Positions 1 to 10,089 of a stretch of DNA of 64,000 bases are shown piece by piece; positions within the stretch are counted from its first letter, which is position 1; each line of letters starts with the position of its first letter. Origin of the DNA: Histomonas meleagridis (Eukaryota; Parabasalia; Tritrichomonadida; Dientamoebidae); NCBI GenBank assembly GCA_020186115.1, contig WSYJ01000049.1, forward strand, positions 1-64,000. Direction: 5' to 3'. A program made the position numbers and the translations under genes. Below the pieces are notes generated by a model. The model ran no database searches. It was not told where the DNA came from and saw only the letters and a list, made by a program, of their open reading frames with translations.

Positions 1-184
1 CGAAATGAATTTTTCGGAAATGTTATGAAAAGACATGTTATTTGAAATTGTAAAAAAGTGGTTCCATAAAAAAATTCAATGTCGCTGTATCTCGAACCAA
101 CGACCTTTACAAAAAAGTGACACTCGAAAAGTGACACAAAATTTCTGAGGGAAAAAAAAAAAAAAAAAGTGAACCCTTTTTTTT

Positions 185-201
185 GAACCCTCAACGAAAC
201 G
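185..201. repeat. left arm of inverted repeat bounding the HNH ORF
   Basis: The reverse complement of this stretch, CGTTTCGTTGAGGGTTC, is identical over 17 nt to 1112-1128 and has one mismatch to 926-942. It lies in an A-rich and T-rich context next to AAAGTGAACCC. The arrangement brackets the HNH ORF, as ends of a mobile unit would. No target-site duplication was identified. Confidence 0.7.
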
Positions 202-289
202 AAGTAAATTAACATTTTTCGGATGATTTTACAAAATAAAAAATTAAAGCTAATTTTAAAAAAATTTAATTTTTTATTTTTAATAAAAT

Positions 290-850
290 ATGAGTTGGAA
301 AACTTGCGTTGTAAACCGAAATTATGAGATTAACACAGAATACCCTTATGCCATTAGAAGAAAAAATGATAAAAAAGTCATTAAAGAATTTTCAATAAAA
401 ACTACCGGTTATATTGCATGTAAATTAAACAGAAAATTATATCTTAAGCATCGTATCGTTGCGTTACAATTTATTCCAAATCCTGATGACAAACCTTTTA
501 TAGATCATATAGATCACAATCGTTCAAACAATCACGTTTCAAATCTCCGTTGGGTTTATCAGTCAGAAAATCTAAAAAATACTTCTTCATATAGCGATAG
601 AGCTTTTGAATTCTTCGACGAAATCAATGAAGATTCAATTGAAATTTTAGAATACGGTAACCATAAATTTAAAGATTATTATTATGATCCTGAGCTTGAT
701 TCTTTCTTCTTCTGGAACGACATTAAATTTAGAAAATTAACAATCTGTTATGATAAGCGCGGTTTGGCATTTGTTAGAGCGTATGACGTGAATCATAAAA
801 AAGTACAAGTACGTTATAAAAAATTCATGAAACTTTACGGATTATTATAA
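290..850 (+). CDS. HNH endonuclease-like protein (NUMOD4/HNH_3 type)
   Basis: This 186-residue ORF begins with ATG. Around residues 53-90 it has the HNH pattern KHRIVALQF..NPDDKPFIDHIDHNRSNN followed by NLRWV, which matches the beta-beta-alpha metal core of HNH nucleases of the homing/NUMOD4 type (paired His, DH and N..N..LRW). Such proteins cut DNA and usually travel as selfish genes. The N-terminal 50 residues fit a short DNA-binding extension; the C-terminal half is rich in Tyr, Phe and Lys and is not recognised. The ORF is intact and is enclosed by inverted copies of GAACCCTCAACGAAACG (185-201 against 926-942 and 1112-1128). That supports a mobile unit rather than a resident gene. Target and activity cannot be told from sequence. 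Confidence 0.7.
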   Translation: MSWKTCVVNRNYEINTEYPYAIRRKNDKKVIKEFSIKTTGYIACKLNRKLYLKHRIVALQFIPNPDDKPFIDHIDHNRSNNHVSNLRWVYQSENLKNTSSYSDRAFEFFDEINEDSIEILEYGNHKFKDYYYDPELDSFFFWNDIKFRKLTICYDKRGLAFVRAYDVNHKKVQVRYKKFMKLYGLL

Positions 851-914
851 AACTTAGTTTAAATAATTTATTTTTTTGTCATATTCTTTTTGCGTTAAAA
901 AAAAAAAAAAAATG

Positions 915-1178
915 CTTATTTTCTCCGATTCGTTGAGGGTTCACTTTTTGGTTAAAGTTAACCCTCAAAATTTTAACGGTACTTTTTAAGTTCAAAACAC
1001 TAAAATCCACATAGAATTTACAACTTTCGACAGAGAATTAACATTAAATTCTTTCCGATAAATCAACCGTCAACTTTTGCGTTAAAGCCTTCAAAAAATG
1101 CTCATTTTCTCCGTTTCGTTGAGGGTTCACTTTTTGGTTAAAGTTAACCCTCGAAATTTTAAACAGTACTTTTTACAT
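915..1178. repeat. direct repeat pair, right flank of HNH unit
   Basis: Two direct copies of about 75 bp, near 913-988 and 1099-1175, both read AATGCT(T/C)ATTTTCTCCG(A/T)TTCGTTGAGGG and continue through CACTTTTTGGTTAAAGTTAACCCTC. Each copy holds an internal palindrome-like GAGGGTT..AACCCTC. They are inverted relative to 185-201. No coding sequence is supported between 851 and 1464; a short GT/TG microsatellite lies near 1408-1422. Confidence 0.7.
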
Positions 1179-1464
1179 TCACAACCTCAGTTAATAACAA
1201 CTTTCCACATAGGATTAACAACAACAACTCAGCCGGATTCATGCATCACACATTTTAAATATAAATGTCATCATGAATTTAAATATATTTTATTACTTTC
1301 AATCAAAACCAACCGATTTATGATAATTCAATCGATTTTAGCCGTTCATCCTTTAGTTTATGTAGCGCGGGTGGGAGCGAGTGCGTAGCACGAAGCTCAC
1401 ATAGCGCTGTGTGTGTGTGTGTATTTGAAATAATTTTTTGGATAGAGTAATAGGCATTACTAAA

Positions 1465-2124
1465 ATGATAATTAAAAAATATACAAAACAAGGAGAAGTT
1501 CATGGACGAACAATAAAGGATCGATTTTGGAAATATTCGCAATTTAAATTCACAGCAATAACAAAAGGATGGGATCTTTCTAAGTATTCATTAGATCATT
1601 GTGAGTGTGGTTGGAATGATTATTATTCAAGTATCTCATATGTGAGATTTCCATGTATACATGAAATTTTTAATAATATATTCAATAGAGCACCATCACC
1701 ATCAGAGCTTATTATAGAATCTTATTCACAAATAAATGAAGTAAAATTAATAGAAACACAAAAAGTAAGAAATCTTCCGAGAATATCAAATGAAATAGAT
1801 ACAACAAAAATGCCATTAGAATCTAATGATGAAGAAATTTCTCACAAGGTTTCAAGCTTCGTATATGAGGGTCCAAATACAAAATATGCCAAAGAAGAAT
1901 TCTGGAAAGTGGTTCGCGAACTGAAGGTGATGTATAAAATTGATAAACATGATGCAATTGATATTGTTATGAATGAGTTTGCGCAGTGGGGATCAAATAA
2001 TGAGCAAACTGCTTCAATAACTAATATTGCTCATATTAGAATTTCTTGTTGGAGTGTTGGGATTAAGTTTAAGGAAAAGAGGGATAAAAGCCAACGACAG
2101 GGTAACAGTGATACACATTCTTAA
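1465..2124 (+). CDS. unrecognised ORF
   Basis: The open frame starts upstream with TTG, but the first ATG is at 1465, giving about 219 residues. I recognise no family. An aromatic, Cys-containing middle (residues about 20-60, with LDHCECGWNDYY) is followed by an acidic, Ser-rich linker. A C-terminal part (about 135-200) contains YAKEEFWKVVRELKVMYKIDKHDAIDIVMNEF and looks helical. The region lies just after the HNH mobile unit and a GT microsatellite and just before ankyrin relics, so it may be a piece of repetitive DNA. The long open frame in AT-rich DNA argues for present or recent coding function. Confidence 0.45.
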   Translation: MIIKKYTKQGEVHGRTIKDRFWKYSQFKFTAITKGWDLSKYSLDHCECGWNDYYSSISYVRFPCIHEIFNNIFNRAPSPSELIIESYSQINEVKLIETQKVRNLPRISNEIDTTKMPLESNDEEISHKVSSFVYEGPNTKYAKEEFWKVVRELKVMYKIDKHDAIDIVMNEFAQWGSNNEQTASITNIAHIRISCWSVGIKFKEKRDKSQRQGNSDTHS

Positions 2125-2754
2125 AGTCTTTCACATATGAATAAACATCGAAGGTGAATAACAAATATTTTTGTTTCAATACATAGTTTTGAGATTTAGT
2201 AATATACTTTCAATGACAAATGCATTCATTGCACGATAAAAAGAACAGAAAGCTCAAGGAAGATAAATAAATATTTCCATTCTAATAAAATAGTATATAA
2301 AAGCTTTGAAATATTCAGATTTGGTGATAATACAATTATCTTTGGCTCTTCAAAGCCTTGTTTTGGTCTGAAAACGAGTGACAATCAATTTTAAAACACT
2401 ATGGTAGATAGTTAACTAAATCAGCAAGTATAATATTTTGTTAAATACTTTTGTGTTTAAAGCGGCGTTCATATTTAGCTCTTGGTAAACAAAAAGGTTC
2501 TTTCATTATTTTCTATAAATCTTCGTGAAGTCCAATCATTTGATAAGTCCGAGAAACATGTTTTAGAAGAAATGGTTTTTTGGCGCTCAATAAACTGCGA
2601 ACGAACTATCAGAAAAAATATTTCAATGCATTAATTCAAAATATTCTATGAGGTCTTTGATGCCGAAATTTCAATTAAACATCACTTGTTCTATGTAATT
2701 TTAAGTTTAATTTGTTAAAAGTTCATTGCGAAATTTTTATAGTCCTAAAAATTT
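2125..2754. other. non-coding stretch
   Basis: No supported gene. The DNA is AT-rich, with stops in all frames. It runs into the ankyrin relic that follows and may be the decayed DUF3447 part of the same former gene, but I could not match it convincingly. Confidence 0.4.
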
Positions 2755-2962
2755 CCTTGAATTGACAGAAGGTTTCATTGATATTGCAAAAATACTTTTA
2801 AAACATGACCAAATCGATGTTAATTTAAAAGTAATTTAAATATTTTATTCGAAGATTATTTTATTAATTTGATGTTTTAAGATTATATCAGGTATTCAAA
2901 TAAAGCAAGAATTACAGCAATCATGATTGCTGCTTCGAATGAGCATAATGAAATTAATATGC
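2755..2962 (+). pseudogene. ankyrin-repeat gene relic with an 86-nt spacer
   Basis: Two ankyrin half-units can be read. The first, up to 2831, encodes ..GFIDIAKILLKHDQIDVNLK. The second, from 2918, encodes (A)IMIAASNEHNEIN. They are separated by exactly 86 nt (2832-2917) ending in TTACAG, in the same phase as the spacers of the intact ankyrin genes in this window. No DUF3447 exon in frame is visible upstream and the continuation downstream to about 3300 is broken. This is a fragment, useful as an independent example of the spacer length. Confidence 0.6.
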
Positions 2963-3360
2963 AAATATCTTTCTTGGGTGGAAGGATATTGATCTCAATG
3001 ATCCAAATATTTGCATTATCCAATTAATAATCTTCCTAAAAACAATATATTTTTCTATATTTTTAATGTTTGAAAGTTCATACGATTCTTAATTTATTTT
3101 TAATTTTATTAGAAGAAATGGATTTAATGAAATTTCAGATAAGGTAATTTTTGTTCAACAAATTTTTTATTGTAGTGAATTTTTTCTTACTGAGCATTTC
3201 AGAGATGTTCAAAATAACACTCAAGTGAGTTATTTATACAAAAAAGTGTCAGAACTGTAAAATGGGGCATCCTGTTGTTTAATCGTATTTCAATTTAGAC
3301 AAGAAATATTTCAATTGAAAAAGTGGGTTGATTATCAACCAAGAAGCCAAGCAAAATCAA

Positions 3361-4590
3361 ATGAAAATCAACCCAAATATTCCAAAATATAGAGCCCTTC
3401 TTGATGCATACCTTAGTGTTTGCGAATCAGATATAATGAAGTATGCAGAAAAAGAAAAACAATTAATTCTTCCTATTCCTGAACAAGATTTACTTCAAAA
3501 ACTTTTCCAAGAAGTCAAAAATCTTTTTATGGCAGAGTCTACAATGCTTGAAATTAGGTCTCCTTGTATTATTGTTGGTGACATTCATGGACATCTTCTT
3601 GATCTCTTACGCATTATCCAAAACTTTGGGTTACCAGGACCTATTCGTTATGTATTTTTAGGGGATCTTATTGACAGAGGAGAGTTTTCAATTGAAACTC
3701 TTATAATCGTTTTTTTATTGAAAGTATTATTTCCTACACGAGTTTTTATCATTCGTGGCAACCACGAATTTGCAACCCTTTGTAGCCAATGTGGTTTTCT
3801 CAGTCAAATGTTTGCTTTTTTTGGAGATATGTTATTATATTATCTTTCAATACAAACATTTGAATACATTCCACTTGCAGCTCTCATTGACAAACAGATC
3901 CTCTGCATTCATGGAGGTCTTGATCCTAATCTTAATAATGTTGATCAGATTCGTTCAGTCAAACGACCTATTTCTGAGTTCACAGGAGATTTTATAGATT
4001 CACTTGTGTGGAGTGATCCAACAGATAACATTGATGACTTCGAAGTGTCAAGTCGAGGCTCAGGGTACACTTTTGGGTGTAAAGCATTGAAATCGTTTCT
4101 ATCGTCCAGTAAAATTGAGATGCTTGTTCGAGGCCATGAATGTGTTTTTAATGGGTGTAAGTATCATTTTGATGGCCGCCTTGTGACAGTTTTCAGTGCC
4201 TCTAATTATTGTGGGATGGTTGGTAATGAAGCCGGTGTATTAGTCATTCATAGTCCCATGAATTATGAAGCCAAAACATTTCCACCATTAAAATGGTTGT
4301 TACGTACAGAAGTTACATTCATTTCGATGAAATCGAATGTTACTAAAAAGGTGATCACAAAGTCCGAGATCATCCGCACAAAGAAAACAAGAGAATCTGC
4401 TTCAACGCGTCCATTGCATCCAATTGTAACAGCGCCAATGAAAGAGACAACGAACTCCGCAAGACAACTTCCGAAGCTGGAGCAGAATCAAAGTCCACGA
4501 AAAGAACAGAAAAGAACACAACAGAGAACAAGAATAACAAAGTTAACACGACACGCCGGAACGCCGAAGTTGTTGTTCCAGTTTTCTTAG
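3361..4590 (+). CDS. PPP-family serine/threonine protein phosphatase
   Basis: Metal-dependent PPP phosphatase of 409 residues, counted from the ATG at 3361; the frame is open further upstream but only to a TTG. The signature motifs are all present in order: GDIHGH (73-78), GDLIDRG (101-107), RGNHE (132-136), HGGLDP near 190, and the C-terminal SASNYCG loop near 285. The metal-binding Asp, His and Asn residues are therefore intact. The catalytic core resembles PP1/PP2A. It is followed by a basic, Lys/Arg/Thr-rich tail of about 90 residues not found in classical PP1, which may target the enzyme. AAAAAGTGGG lies at 3318-3327, upstream of the start. The gene ends just before the convergent ankyrin gene. 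Confidence 0.9.
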   Translation: MKINPNIPKYRALLDAYLSVCESDIMKYAEKEKQLILPIPEQDLLQKLFQEVKNLFMAESTMLEIRSPCIIVGDIHGHLLDLLRIIQNFGLPGPIRYVFLGDLIDRGEFSIETLIIVFLLKVLFPTRVFIIRGNHEFATLCSQCGFLSQMFAFFGDMLLYYLSIQTFEYIPLAALIDKQILCIHGGLDPNLNNVDQIRSVKRPISEFTGDFIDSLVWSDPTDNIDDFEVSSRGSGYTFGCKALKSFLSSSKIEMLVRGHECVFNGCKYHFDGRLVTVFSASNYCGMVGNEAGVLVIHSPMNYEAKTFPPLKWLLRTEVTFISMKSNVTKKVITKSEIIRTKKTRESASTRPLHPIVTAPMKETTNSARQLPKLEQNQSPRKEQKRTQQRTRITKLTRHAGTPKLLFQFS

Positions 4591-4661
4591 TTTGAGAGTT
4601 GTCAATTGGCAATTTATTGTAAGTAAAGTGTTAGTTATATTTGTAATTCTTTATTTAAAAT

Positions 4662-6693
4662 TTAAGTAAATTGTTCATTTCCATTTCGATTAAGAAGTAA
4701 CTGAACAATTTCTGTATGATTAAACTCTTTTGCACGCATAAGTGCTGTTTCATTTGATTTGAATGATCTCCAAATATTGTTGTAAAATTCCAAAATATTA
4801 TAACAAATTTCAAATAAAATATTTAAATATTTTTGGCATTGATGTTAATTCCTTCTTGTTCAAGAAGCATTTTGAATATTTCTATGTTGCCAGTTGCTGA
4901 TGCAAACATAAGTGCTGTCTCATATTCTATTAATAATTTCCAATTATTCTTTTGAAATATAAAATTATTATAATAAACACCAAATAAAACAAGCATATAT
5001 TTTCAGCATTGATATTAATTCCATTTTTTTCAAGAAGCATTTTAACTATTTCTGCATGACTATTTATAGTCGCAAGTATAAGTGCTGTTTCAAATAATTT
5101 AAATAATTTCCAAGTATTATTTTGAAATATAAAATTATTAAAATAAATACTAAAGAAAACAAATAAACATCTTCAGCATTGATATCAATTCCTTCTTGTT
5201 CGAGAAGTAATTTAACAACAACTGCATGACCTTTAGCAGATGCTTTTATAAGTGCTGTTTCAAATAATTTAAATAACTTCCAAATATTATTTTGAAATAC
5301 AAAATTATTAATATAAATACTATTTAAAACAAATAAATATCTTCAGTATTAATATCAATTCCTTTTTGTTCAAGAAGCAATTTAACGATTTCTATGTGAC
5401 CATTTTCAGATGCTAACATAAGTGCTGTTTCAAATGACATAAATAACTTCCAAATATTATTTTGAATTATGAAATTATTATAATAAATTTCAAATATTAT
5501 AAATAAATACCTTTTGCATTGATATCAATTTGTTTATGATCAAAAATATATTTAATAAGTTCAATATTTCCTGATTTTGATGAATAAACTAAAATATCTT
5601 CTGGAATTTCATGTTCTTTAACAAAATATTTTATAAGAAATATATTCCCTATTGTTGCTGATTCGTTGATAATATCATTTGTGATTTTCATTCCTCTTCC
5701 AATTAAAAATGATAAAATTTCATAGTTATGATATGATATACATTTCTTTCCTAACTCCTCTAAATTGTTCATTCTAACAATTTCAGATATATAACGAAAA
5801 ACATCATTTCGATGAAACATAATTGCTGCTTCATATGCATCTTCAAATGATGAATGATTTTGTTCACATAAATGAATGATCTCTTCATTTCCACCTGCAA
5901 CTGCATATTTACCTGTATTTTCTACTTTTGCACCATTCATAAGTAAATATTTAAAACATTTGACTGATGAAAAAAATGCTGCATAATCAATTAATGTAAC
6001 ATAAGGATAAACTTGATTAACAAATGAACACCTTTCATAAAGAGATGGTTGAATATGTTGATTAAAATTAAAATTATTTTGTGAAGATATCTCTTGAAGT
6101 TTTTCTATTTCATCATTTCGAATTATTTTCGCTATTTCACTTGGATTATGGCCTTCTTCAATTAATTTCTTATGAAGTTCAAAATTGTTCTTTGAAAGTT
6201 CTTCGAAATTTTCTAAAAAAGCTTGACAAAATTCATCATTATATATTACTTTATTTTCTTTTTCTGTTTTATAATGCGCAAAATATTTTGATATTTTGCT
6301 TTTAATGATATTTTTATCAATTAAATTTCTTTCAATCATTTTTTGAATTAAATAAAGTGATTCTTGTGAGTTATTTCCATTTATATAATTACCAAATATT
6401 TCTAAAATTTTAGAATTATTAGAATTGATTTCTTCTTCTTTTGTTTGAATTGCTATTAAACAATTTAAATATATATCAACATCATTTACATATTTTGTAA
6501 CCAATAATGAATAAATAATTTGGCTAACCATAAGGTTAAAAGAGTAAGTGTAGTTATGATCATAAAAGTCAACGAACAAATTAACAGTTTGCATTATGTT
6601 TACTTTATTCAGAGAAAAAATAACACTTTGGATATTTTGAAGCATTTTCATATAGTTTAATTTTGTGGATTGCTTTTCTTTTTTTGTATCCAT
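4662..6693 (-). CDS. DUF3447/ankyrin-repeat protein, six coding blocks
   Basis: Trichomonad-type DUF3447 plus ankyrin protein. The start is taken at the ATG at 6693 (MDTKKEK), preceded by a TCATA initiator-like site at 6706-6710; the frame reaches further upstream only to a GTG. Block 1 (6693-5511, 394 codons plus 1 nt) holds the DUF3447 region (NDEIEKLQEISSQ, DYAAFFSSVKCFKYLLMNGA, AVAGGNEEIIHLCEQNHSSF). Blocks 2-6 (5424-5341, 5254-5171, 5084-5001, 4914-4831, 4744-4662) each encode one 28-residue ankyrin unit ending near GIDIN; the last ends at a stop. They are separated by five spacers of exactly 86 nt (5425-5510, 5255-5340, 5085-5170, 4915-5000, 4745-4830). Removing these gives one frame; reading through gives stops. 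If the spacers are not removed, the product ends within the first one. The function is probably protein binding. Confidence 0.75.
4745..5510 (-). repeat. 170-bp ankyrin/spacer array (84 coding + 86 spacer)
   Basis: Strict 170-bp periodicity. In transcript sense the five 86-nt spacers begin GTATTT, ATATTT, ATGTTT, ATATAT and ATATTT and all end in (A/G)ACAG. A shared internal block, AATATTTGGAA or a close variant, lies near spacer positions 53-63. Confidence 0.85.
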
Positions 6694-7514
6694 GAAAGAT
6701 TGTGATATGAAATCTGAATAGAGTTGTAAGAAAAAATAAGCAAAAATAAGTTTAATTATGAAAAAGTGGGAAATTGACAAATTTACGTCAAAATTTGAAT
6801 AAATAATTATCACTTTTTCAATGTGATGTATTTTGCCCACTGATCACTTTTTCATATTTAATTTGTATTTTTGCCCACTTCTCCCTCGTGTGAAAGGATA
6901 AAATAAACGGTTTTATCGATATTTATCGATATTATACTGATAAAAAAGTGACAATATGCATTCAAAATTTTCATATCGTTCTGAACGATAGTATTTAAAA
7001 TTTCATCATAAAAATAAAAATATCTTGTGAAAATGGATATATATTTATGCTAAATCAAACTGATAGTAATTACAATCTAAGGAGGTTATATTTTCTATCT
7101 TATTCAAATGGTATATTCATAAAATTGATTTTCGAAAATTTATAAGCATTAATGAGAATGCTATCAAGATAAAGTAGTCTAATTGTGGTCACACATTTAG
7201 TGCATTTGCGATTAATAATCAATTTCAAACATCGCGAAACTCCACATTTTTTCAAAAAGTGGTATCGGTCGGTAGTATTTTAGTGTACTATTACTTGTTG
7301 TTACTTTTTAAAATATCTACTTTTTGATTATTTCATTAAAATAATTATCGCTTTGCTCAAAACGTACTTTGACATAATGCTAATATTGCAAATTTCATAT
7401 GATGAAATTGAATATAATTATCAGCCCTCATATAAAACGATTTAAATTAATGTAAAGTATTCTACAATAAGTTTCCCACGTAAAGCTATCAAATAACTTC
7501 CGCAGACAAGGAAC

Positions 7515-8540
7515 ATGCTGGCGACAAAAACAACAATAAAAAGAAGGCAGGAAATAGCAAAATGGATATACCTAGGGTATTCAGATACGGACATTAAACG
7601 GATGACTGGTCATGACCACAAGACTGTAAAATTGGTTCGAAAAATGATTAAAGATGGGGAAGACATTTGCTTTCAAAAAACAAAACTTGAAGCCCCGACG
7701 AAGATTACAACAAAACTCCTGGAATTTGTTGATGATATGACGAAAGCAAATCCACGATTATCAAATCTTTCGTTATCAGTCTTTGCTAATCAATCTGGAA
7801 AATTCAACAACAATATAAGCGAATCTACCATCATGAGAGCAAGAAAGATTCTAGAATATCGATTCAGCTACCCATTGATTTCATTTGCACTTACAGAGAA
7901 ACAGAAAAGCGACAGTTTATCGTTTGCACAAAAGCATTTGCAGCTTGGAACCGACTGGACAAAAGTGCTGTTCACAGATGAAAGCTATTTTTGGCTCAAC
8001 GAGGATCATCGACCTCTTTATCGAAAAAAAGGCGAGAAATGTCCTGGAGTTATAGTTACTGAAAAAAAATTCCCAGATAAGGTTTTGGTGTTTGGTGGGA
8101 TATCTTCCCAAGTCAAAACAAACCTCATCATTAGTGAAAAAGGGACCATTGACCATGTTTCCTATGTAGACGAACTGATAGATGGAAGCGGTTTGATACC
8201 GCATATGAATGAAGTCTATGGAATCAAAGGTTGGATTTTAATGCAAGATGGAGCAACCGCTCATACTTGCAGAGACACTATATATTACTTAAGAATGTAC
8301 GTTAACATTCTAGTAGACTAGATTTCAATGAACCCAGATTTCAATCCAATTGAGAATCTATGGGCGATTATGAAAAGAAAAGTTCATGAACTTAAGCCGA
8401 AAACCATTGATGAGCCATGTGCTGCGATATTCGAAGTCTGGGATAGCATCTCCCCTGAAATGCTTCAAAATCTTGCAAACTCTATGCAAGACAGACTGCA
8501 ACAAGTTATTCGCAATAATGGGGATCATACCAACTACTAA
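7515..8540 (+). pseudogene. mariner transposase interrupted by one in-frame stop
   Basis: Cut-and-paste DDE transposase. The N-terminus (about residues 10-55) is a helix-turn-helix (KRRQEIAKWIYLGYSDTDIKRMTGHDHKTV). The catalytic core shows the first Asp in VLFTDES, the second in MQDGATAHT, and the third acidic position region in NPDFNPIENLW, as in Tc1/mariner enzymes. A TAG at 8319-8321 lies in frame just before NPDFNPIENLW; the frame then continues unbroken to 8540. Family members usually have Trp near that point, so a single TGG to TAG change is the simplest explanation. As written the copy cannot make full-length enzyme. Confidence 0.85.
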
Positions 8541-8561
8541 AAAAAACAAATAAATTTTGAA

Positions 8562-8657
8562 TTCTTCAATAAGTTCCCCAAACGATAGAACTTTTTAATA
8601 TAAGTGCGAGGGTTATTGGCCTAAAAAAGTGTATCGTTCGGAAAACTTATTGAAGAA
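8562..8657. repeat. 96-bp MITE-like hairpin at the mariner right end
   Basis: TTCTTCAATAAGTT at 8562 and its inverse AACTTATTGAAGAA ending at 8657 bracket about 70 bp, with inner arms ACGATA (near 8582) and TATCGT (near 8630). The piece is a self-contained palindrome with the mariner ends. It could be a miniature derivative or a product of an aberrant transposition. Confidence 0.7.
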
Positions 8658-8659
8658 TA

Positions 8660-10089
8660 CTATAAATATAGTCAAATAAAATTGCATTTGATATAATTTA
8701 CCAATTTATATATTCTTAATGCATTTTGAGTTCCATCCACAGTGTTTGAATGCTTGTTTATTAACGGTATTATAAGTTTAGACTGAGTTTCGAAAAAAAT
8801 ATATCAATTATCATTCACACTAAATTTTAATATTATGCATAATTATATTCTAAATATTATTGGTAAATTATTTATAATCAAAATAGTTTGGATATTCATA
8901 ATTATTCATGAGAAGTTTTAGTTTTATTGATTTTTATTTGAATGCTATCGTCGATTACGATACAAGAAATTTGAATACAAGTTCGTCACTTTTTTTATCA
9001 GGATAATATCGATAAAATCTGATATTTTTATCAGCTGATAAATATCGACTGATAACGATAGAATATCGATAAAATATCGATAACGGTTTTGACATTTATC
9101 AGCGGTTTATCGATATATCAGAGCCCAACCTTGTTCATAAGAGTGATGTCATCACATTGGTGAAAAAATCGAAAGCAATTGACTTGAGAGTAACGAATAA
9201 CCGTCAATTTTTGTCGATCTGACACTTCGAGTAAAACACACAAATATGATGTAAAGTATAGAAATCATGCTGAAAAATTAAAAATTGATTTGAAACAGCC
9301 ATAATTATATAAATAAAAATCTGATTAGTAGGTAATAACTTCTATTTAATTTTCTAAAATTTCAGAAGACAGATTTTTTAATTTTTTTTATACATAAATT
9401 AATGTTAAATTTATACGATTTTCAGAAAATTGTCTTGTGAATTTTTTTTAAATTAAATGTGCTATTGTGGGTGCATTCGGTGTTGTCGTGATTGCCGTTA
9501 ATTGGTTAGAAATCAAATTTACCTTGAGAAAAAATTATTTGAACTTTTCACTTCATCTTTGGATGAATATGACTCATCACCTTGAAGGAACCATTGTTAA
9601 CAGCAGGTATGCTTTATAATGATTAACAACCTTTGAGTTTACGAATGCTTTAATATCCATTGAGAAAACATTCATTTTTCAAAATTAACGTACAGTTTTT
9701 GACCGTTTATTTATCCGAGCACGTTTAAAGTGCTTTTGGCAATTTCGAATATAATGACTGCTTTACATAACGATTATTATATCAATGTATTGACAAAGAA
9801 AAAACGATAATCTCATAAACAAAAAGTTGACCATGATGTGGTTTATTGACACTTTTTCGCCCACTTTAAATCGTTATAATCTCCTAATTATATTTGTTTA
9901 CATGTAGAGAATATCATTATTGTCAATTGTTATCCGAACTAAGTGAAAATAAACAAATCATATATGTATAATTCGATGAATTATTTAAAAAATTGTGGAA
10001 CCTCCTCGGAAAGTAGAACGTTAGAAATTTCAAAAGTTTATTTTCACTTGTTATGACATTAACGGTTTCGTTTTAAAAAGTGGCATTAG
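8660..10089. other. non-coding region with TATCGAT clusters
   Basis: No gene is supported. Up to about 9115 this is the right part of the long-inverted-end element. The remainder is AT-rich. Near 9850 CACTTTTTCGCCCACTT occurs, the inverse of the AAAAAGTGG motif seen before several genes here. The Rab promoter region (10050-10089) contains ATTAACGG and AAAAAGTGG. Confidence 0.5.

Larger units (their letters stand above)
7460..8657 (+). mobile_element. Tc1/mariner-type transposon
   Basis: The terminal inverted repeats are TTCTACAATAAGTTTCCC at 7460 and, on the opposite strand from 8657, TTCTTCAATAAGTTTTCC. Each is flanked on its outside by TA (7458-7459 and 8658-8659), the target dinucleotide duplicated by Tc1/mariner elements. 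One transposase reading frame lies between them. The right end carries an extra inward-facing copy of the terminal sequence (8562), described separately. Confidence 0.85.
6905..9115. mobile_element. degenerate element with long TATCGA-rich inverted ends
   Basis: Left end TTTATCGATATTATACTGAT followed by AAAAAAGTGAC (6922-6952) is the inverse of 8985-9016, with one substitution and one A-run difference. Similarity continues inward for roughly 60-100 bp (ATTCAAA, TATCGT, GACGATAG(T/C)ATT). Outward, both ends are packed with TATCGATA and CTGATAA motifs, heavier on the right (9000-9110). No gene belongs to the element itself; the mariner copy at 7460-8657 lies inside. Interpretation: a non-autonomous long-terminal-inverted-repeat transposon with a nested insertion. 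The exact outer borders are uncertain. Confidence 0.6.

Noticed and set aside
1318-1542. Minus-strand ORF across the GT microsatellite
   Set aside because: Reading depends on the simple repeat (HTHTHT) and overlaps a better plus-strand frame.
4745-5510. Spacers as ordinary GT-AG Trichomonas introns
   Set aside because: Only two of 16 begin GT and none has GTAYGT or ACTAACACACAG; reported instead as unexplained fixed-length interruptions.
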